From positions 1 through 19,509 of the forward strand of contig JAZFYD010000213.1 in NCBI GenBank assembly GCA_036443405.1: a stretch of 19,509 nt of DNA. Reading direction: 5' to 3'. Numbering within the stretch: position 1 is the first letter of the stretch; every line of letters starts with the position of its first letter. Of this stretch, positions 15,656 to 19,509 are shown piece after piece. The notes under the pieces were generated by a model that saw only the letters and a list, made by a program, of their open reading frames with translations, was not told where the DNA came from and made no database searches. A program made the position numbers and the translations under genes. Source of the stretch: JAZFYD01 sp036443405. Its GTDB lineage: Bacteria; Planctomycetota; PLA2.

Positions 15656-16077
15656 GCCCCCAATCCCCGCGCCGCGGCGGCGATCACTACCGCGCCAACT
15701 TCAAAGGCGCCGCCCTGAACGGCCTCGATCTGCGCGGCGCCAACTTCGCCCTCGCGAATCTGAAGGAGTGCAAGCTCGTCGACGCGATCCTGTCGGACTG
15801 CCTGCTGTTCGCCGCCCATTTGAGCGGCGCGGACCTGACGGGCGCCCGGCTGAACGGCGCCGATCTGGCCGAGGCGGACCTCTTCGGGGCCAATCTGCGG
15901 GGAATCCAGGCGGAAAACGCCGATTTCCGGCGGGCGAATCTGGCGTTGGCCAATCTGCGCGGCGCTCGGCTGAACGGCGCCAACTTGCGCGATGCCAATC
16001 TGAGCGGGGCGGATCTGACCGACGCGATCTTGGACGACGCCGATCTGAGCGGCGCAGTAATCACCGACAACGAGTAG
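15652..16077 (+). CDS. pentapeptide-repeat protein
   Basis: A 141-residue protein made almost wholly of A(D/N)LxG-type pentapeptides from about residue 13 to 138 (for example ANFKG, ADLTG, ARLNG, ADLAE, ANLRG, ADLSG), which fold as a right-handed quadrilateral beta-helix. A few units are irregular (CKLVDAILSDCLLFAAH, IQAENADFRR), which may mark a kink or loop. Some family members mimic DNA and protect gyrase (Qnr, MfpA), others are structural; this sequence does not tell which. It has no signal peptide and no extra domain. ATG overlaps the stop of the coiled-coil gene (ATGA). The stop codon lies inside an 11-bp perfect hairpin. Confidence 0.9.
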   Translation: MSPQSPRRGGDHYRANFKGAALNGLDLRGANFALANLKECKLVDAILSDCLLFAAHLSGADLTGARLNGADLAEADLFGANLRGIQAENADFRRANLALANLRGARLNGANLRDANLSGADLTDAILDDADLSGAVITDNE

Positions 16078-16096
16078 GCGCGAATCGCGCCTACTC
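16072..16096 (+). terminator. strong hairpin overlapping the pentapeptide-gene stop codon
   Basis: GAGTAGGCGCG (16072-16082), loop AAT, then the perfect complement CGCGCCTACTC (16086-16096). It contains the TAG stop. No U tract follows on the plus strand, so it is a weak candidate for intrinsic termination and may instead protect the mRNA 3' end. Between it and the minus-strand terminator lie only short GC-rich inverted repeats such as CCGAGCCTCGG at 16149-16159. Confidence 0.5.
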
Positions 16097-16181
16097 CCTC
16101 GGCCTTGGCCTCGGCCTCGTTCGCCTCATCTCTCTCGGTCCCCTGACCCCGAGCCTCGGACCCCGTGACTGGGGGCGCACG

Positions 16182-16213
16182 AAAAAAGGGCCCCGTGCCG
16201 AAACACGGGACCC
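16182..16213 (-). terminator. intrinsic terminator of the gene at 16235-18427
   Basis: On the minus strand a GGGTCCCGTG arm, loop TTTCGG, CACGGGGCCC arm (9 pairs with one mismatch), followed directly by six T (A run at 16182-16187 on the plus strand). It begins 21 bp after the TAG stop of the exported TPR/HEAT gene. Confidence 0.85.
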
Positions 16214-16234
16214 CTCTCAATTCGAATTCAGGAC

Positions 16235-18427
16235 CTAGCCGGGGCGGTTCGTCTTCGTGACCTCGAGCGACTGTGCCTCGCTCAGTGAGGACGAGCCCAG
16301 CGCGGCGAACGCCGCATCCTGGACAGCCGCACCGTCGCCACCTTCGCCGCCACCCTGGGTTCCACCGAGCAGCGCCTTGAAGGCGCCGTCGCTCAACGAC
16401 ACCGTGCCGCGACGCGCCAAGGAGGCGATCGCGTTACCCGCTGCCGCCTTTGCGCCCGCGTCGCCGGTCTTCCCGAAGAACGCCGCAAGGTTTTCGACCG
16501 CGGAGGCGTCACCGAGGTTGCCAAGCGCACGGACCGCGTTCATGCGGACCGGCGGATCACTGGGAATCTCCTCGCCCCCGTTGACGATGCTGAGCAGCGT
16601 CTCGGTGAGCGAACCCCAGTTGAAGAGTGTGTTGTTCGAATCGGTGTGCGCCAGCGCGTCGAGCATGGAAGCGCTTACGCTGTAGCGCGCCTTGACGTCG
16701 GGACCCTGGCCGGTGAACAACCCCTTGACCTTGCCAGCGTCGAACGCGCCCGTGCCCTCGTCGACCTCGATGGTGTTCTCATAGAGTGCCTTGACCTCGG
16801 AGGAAGCACCGGAGCTCAGGATGACAGCCCGCGGCACGTTGGCCGTGCGCTGGTCGCCCTTGAGCTTCTTGATGACCTGGAGGGTCTCGATGTCGGGCAA
16901 GTCGTGCGCGACAAGGATCATGTCCAAACCCGCGAAGCGGAGCGCGCGGACGATGCCGTCGGTGCCGCTACGGGCATCGAACGCCACGTACTTGGCACCC
17001 TGCAGGCCGGTGAGCAGTTTGTTGCGGCGTGCGTCGTTGGCGTCGATCACGAGGATCTGACGCGGGATGATCTCGCCGACCGCACCCGCGACCAGGCTCA
17101 GGAAGCCTTCGGGGTCGGGGAACGCCGTGATGCGACGTGCCGCGTTGAAGCGGAGCACCGCCTCGGCGGCCGCGAGGCGCACCGAGTTGGCGGAAGCGGA
17201 CGTGGCGCGCACAACCGGGTTGTCCGTCGTGAAGTCCGCGCTGCCGTAGACCGACGGCATGATGCCAAGGAGTGCAACCGCGACCACGTGGTCGCCGTCG
17301 TCCAGGCTGTCTTCCAACGCGCGGGCGAGCGTCGCCCAACCCATCGCGGCGGTCATGCCGGGGACGCTGCGCAGGCTCGCGGCGGCGTTCTGGTCCATCT
17401 CCTCTTCGGAAACCGCCGCAACCGCGTTGGCGCCGAGGTGCTCACTCAGAAGGATGCGCGCCAAGAGCGCGCGCGCCTCAAGGGAGGCCTCCAAGCGAAG
17501 CGAGTCGTGAGCCGCCTCTTCGGCGAGCTTGAGCATGTAAAGGTGACGGGGCGTCGCGGTGTACTGCACGTGTCCGCCCTTATGACCCCAGACCGCCAAC
17601 GGACGGTCGGCGAAGCTCTTCACGCGATAGACACCCTTGTAGTAGAGGGCAGCCAAGCGCAGATAGAGCTGAGCGGCGGAAAGTCCGTTCGCATCGGGGA
17701 AGCGCGCGACCACCGTGTTGTACGCCTGAAGCGCACGTGCCTTGGTGTCCGCGTCGCCGTCGGTCTGAACCGCCTCGGCCAACGCAGCGAGCGAGCGCTC
17801 GTCCCCGATGGTGCCGAGTTCGGCGGCGACGAAGCGGCGAACGCTCGCATTGTCGCTCTGCAGCGCCTCATTGAGCGGAAGGACCGCTTCGCGGCCGATC
17901 CGGTTCATGAGGGTGACGTGCGCGGCAACCTTGTGGTCGGTGTTGTTTCCGGCCAGGTACTTGATGAGATGCGGAACCGCAAACTCGCCGGCGGTGCGCG
18001 CAAGCGTCATCTGCGCCTCGAAGCGAGTGGTGTGATCCTCGCCCTCGACAGCGGTCTTGACCATCTCAGCCATCGCGGCCGGGTCGAACTGCTTGTCAGG
18101 CAAGATCGGAGCCGCAGCCGCCAAAATCGCCTTCGCGACCTTCTCTTCATCCCCGCCGCGGGCGAGCATGGAAAGAAGTTCGTTGTATTCCTCGCGACCG
18201 AGCGCCGCCGAGACGTCCTGGTTGGACGGGTCCTTGGCCAACGCTGCGCGCAGCGTCTGAACCGCCTCGGCGTGTTTGCCGGCGCGGCTCAGCTCGATCC
18301 CCTTTTTGAGGAGGTCTGTGGCCTCGCTGCCCTGCGCCTGCGCCGTCCCGCTGAATGCGAGCATGAGGGGCAGCATGAACGCCGCCGCCAAAAGAAGACG
18401 CCGCAAGGTGTGACACCCTGTAGCCAT
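16235..18427 (-). CDS. exported TPR/HEAT-repeat protein with embedded degenerate receiver domain
   Basis: A 730-residue protein. Residues 1-31 form a Sec signal peptide (TLRRLLLAAAFMLPLMLAF core, cleavage after AQA), so the protein acts outside the cytoplasm. A TPR-like unit lies at 37-75 (KKGIELSRAGKHAEAVQTLRAALAKDP), HEAT units at about 133-240 (VRRFVAAELGTIGDERSLAALAEA) and again at 620-720 (VRMNAVRALGNLGDASAVENLAAFF). Residues 456-572 resemble a response-regulator receiver: QILVIDANDARR as the first strand with D462 and D465, then LDMILVAHDLPDIETLQVIKKLK, where the phosphoacceptor Asp is replaced by A507, and VPRAVILSSG. The usual Lys-Pro is also absent, so phosphotransfer is not expected. 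The GGAGG at 18434-18438 lies 6 bases before the ATG. It is probably a scaffold; the ligand is unknown. Confidence 0.82.
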   Translation of the reverse strand: MATGCHTLRRLLLAAAFMLPLMLAFSGTAQAQGSEATDLLKKGIELSRAGKHAEAVQTLRAALAKDPSNQDVSAALGREEYNELLSMLARGGDEEKVAKAILAAAAPILPDKQFDPAAMAEMVKTAVEGEDHTTRFEAQMTLARTAGEFAVPHLIKYLAGNNTDHKVAAHVTLMNRIGREAVLPLNEALQSDNASVRRFVAAELGTIGDERSLAALAEAVQTDGDADTKARALQAYNTVVARFPDANGLSAAQLYLRLAALYYKGVYRVKSFADRPLAVWGHKGGHVQYTATPRHLYMLKLAEEAAHDSLRLEASLEARALLARILLSEHLGANAVAAVSEEEMDQNAAASLRSVPGMTAAMGWATLARALEDSLDDGDHVVAVALLGIMPSVYGSADFTTDNPVVRATSASANSVRLAAAEAVLRFNAARRITAFPDPEGFLSLVAGAVGEIIPRQILVIDANDARRNKLLTGLQGAKYVAFDARSGTDGIVRALRFAGLDMILVAHDLPDIETLQVIKKLKGDQRTANVPRAVILSSGASSEVKALYENTIEVDEGTGAFDAGKVKGLFTGQGPDVKARYSVSASMLDALAHTDSNNTLFNWGSLTETLLSIVNGGEEIPSDPPVRMNAVRALGNLGDASAVENLAAFFGKTGDAGAKAAAGNAIASLARRGTVSLSDGAFKALLGGTQGGGEGGDGAAVQDAAFAALGSSSLSEAQSLEVTKTNRPG

Positions 18428-18559
18428 TACGATCCTCCCTACGATTGCCGGATGATGCGGGATACCGCTCTATTCCTGGTGATGCCGTGATTTGTCCTGA
18501 AAAACAGGTAAAGCCCCGCGTTCAAGCCCGTGCGGGTCCAACATCTAAGACGAACTCTC

Positions 18560-19509
18560 TCACCGATGCAAGACCGAATCGGGCCTTTCCTTCGATTGGC
18601 GTCTGACCAGGACGATTCCGCCGAAAATGGCGAATCCGAGACCGCCGACCGCGAAGCCTGGAAGTCCCAAAAACACCCCGCCCAAACCGAGCGTCGCACC
18701 GAAGACGAGCGCTAGGCCCGCGAGTGCGTCTCCAAACCCACTCAGCGACTCCTGTTTCACGTCCGGCGCCAGCGCGGCGACCGGGCCCCAGACCCCCGGC
18801 GGACGGGCCCGGCGATAAAACGCCACGAGCTTTTCCGGAGGCGTGGGTCGGCAAAAGAGCGTCACGAGCAGCCAGGCACCGGCGGTGAACGCTGTAACCG
18901 CCAAGAGCACCTTGGGATACGGCCACCCGAGCTTGAGCACCCGGAACGTGACCGTCGCGAGAAGCGCGGCGGAAAGCGCGACGATCTCCCCGACCGCGGT
19001 CGGCCGCCACCAGAACCAGCGCGCCAGCAGCGCGATTCCGTAGCCGGCCGAAACCGTGAGCGCCAGCCGGAGGTAGCCGATGACCTTGGCGCCCTCGAGC
19101 GTCAGCAGAACGACGGTCGCCGCACCGAGCAGAACGGTCGCGAGCCGCGCGATCAGTACGTAGTGGGACTCCGACGCGCGGCGGACCAGGAACCGGCGAT
19201 AGAAATCGTTGACCAGATAGCTCGCGCCCCAGTTGAGCTGGGTGTCGACGGTCGACATGTACGCGGCGACGAACGACGCCACGAACAAACCGAGCATTCC
19301 GGCGGGCAGCACGAGCACCGCGGTCTCGACATACGCGAGTTCCGGCTTGCCGTCGGGCAGCAGCACGCAGGACGCGAGGCCGACCAGCACCCAGGGCCAG
19401 GTGCGCAGCGCGTAGTGCGTGATGTTGAACCAGAGCGCGCCCCATATCGCGTGGCGCTCGTTCTTGGCCGAGATCATCCGCTGCACGATCTTGCCGCCAC
19501 CGTCGGCGT
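18560..19509 (-). CDS. sodium:solute symporter, C-terminal part (5' end outside the window)
   Basis: Secondary transporter of the SSS family, bringing in a sugar, amino acid or other solute with sodium. About 316 codons are present, beginning with the typical GGGKIVQRMISAKNERHA loop, followed by at least six hydrophobic helices. SFVAAYMSTVDTQLNWGASYLVNDFYRRF matches the family's conserved helix with the sodium-coordinating Ser/Thr and its following loop. The C-terminus (AGLALVFGATLGLGGVFLGLPGFAVGGLGFAIFGGIVLVRR) ends in a basic tail. The substrate cannot be told from this part. The stop TGA is at 18560-18562; the 132 bp to the next gene hold only a weak CCCGC/GCGGG hairpin (about 18515-18535) and no clear terminator. 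Confidence 0.9.
   Translation of the reverse strand, partial: ADGGGKIVQRMISAKNERHAIWGALWFNITHYALRTWPWVLVGLASCVLLPDGKPELAYVETAVLVLPAGMLGLFVASFVAAYMSTVDTQLNWGASYLVNDFYRRFLVRRASESHYVLIARLATVLLGAATVVLLTLEGAKVIGYLRLALTVSAGYGIALLARWFWWRPTAVGEIVALSAALLATVTFRVLKLGWPYPKVLLAVTAFTAGAWLLVTLFCRPTPPEKLVAFYRRARPPGVWGPVAALAPDVKQESLSGFGDALAGLALVFGATLGLGGVFLGLPGFAVGGLGFAIFGGIVLVRRQSKERPDSVLHR

Noticed and set aside
16646..18490. 614-codon open frame on the plus strand opposite the TPR/HEAT gene
   Set aside because: Antisense to a gene with signal peptide, ribosome site and terminator; no recognisable domain.
18496..18508. CCTG-AAAAA-CAGG palindrome as terminator of the symporter gene
   Set aside because: Only four base pairs and no stable U tract on the proper strand.

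Overview
The window is GC-rich bacterial chromosome with tightly packed genes on both strands. Exported HEAT-repeat proteins, a twin formylglycine-generating-enzyme-like (sulfatase-modifying) protein, tandem carboxypeptidase-regulatory-like domains, a divergent groEL with no groES beside it, and lineage-flavoured variants of housekeeping enzymes together suggest a planctomycete-type bacterium (Planctomycetota or relatives). This is an inference from gene content; no rRNA or other phylogenetic marker is present to confirm it.

Layout. 1-2302 (minus): 5' part of a GroEL paralog, a small SpoIIAA/STAS-like protein, and an exported HEAT-like protein whose stop overlaps the start of the STAS-like gene. 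2385-2585: a 0.2-kb MITE-like element with 20-bp terminal inverted repeats, ending 4 bp before the ATG of a membrane-anchored multi-domain carboxypeptidase-regulatory-like protein (2590-3984, plus). 3995-6448 (minus): a three-gene overlapping set of a WecA/MraY-type polyprenyl-phosphate sugar-1-phosphate transferase, a lipoprotein, and a second exported HEAT-like protein with the same Trp-rich C-terminal tail as the first. 6580-8264 (plus): poly(A) polymerase-type nucleotidyltransferase and CutA, overlapping by 4 bp. 8218-10875 (minus): tRNA-Thr(CGU), an RNase HII-like protein, an array of five 37-38-bp hairpin units, a PilZ protein, and an NAD-dependent sugar epimerase/dehydratase that overlaps cutA tail to tail.

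11018-14526 (plus): a 955-residue membrane protein (zinc ribbon, transmembrane helix, two FGE-like domains flanking two probable Mog1/PsbP-like domains) overlapping by 4 bp a small HEAT-like protein. 14600-15128 (minus): a 65-residue four-cysteine protein and a doubtful 93-codon frame. 15170-16077 (plus): a coiled-coil protein translationally coupled to a pentapeptide-repeat protein. 16182-18427 (minus): an exported TPR/HEAT protein with an embedded receiver-like domain that has lost its phosphoacceptor, with its own intrinsic terminator. 18560-19509 (minus): the C-terminal part of a sodium:solute symporter.

No phage, CRISPR or obvious defence or biosynthetic island is present. The most unusual items are the exported pseudo-receiver protein, the hairpin array between the RNase HII-like gene and pilZ, the MITE abutting a start codon, the GYG (instead of GRG) motif of the RNase HII-like protein, and the symmetric FGE-x-x-FGE protein.
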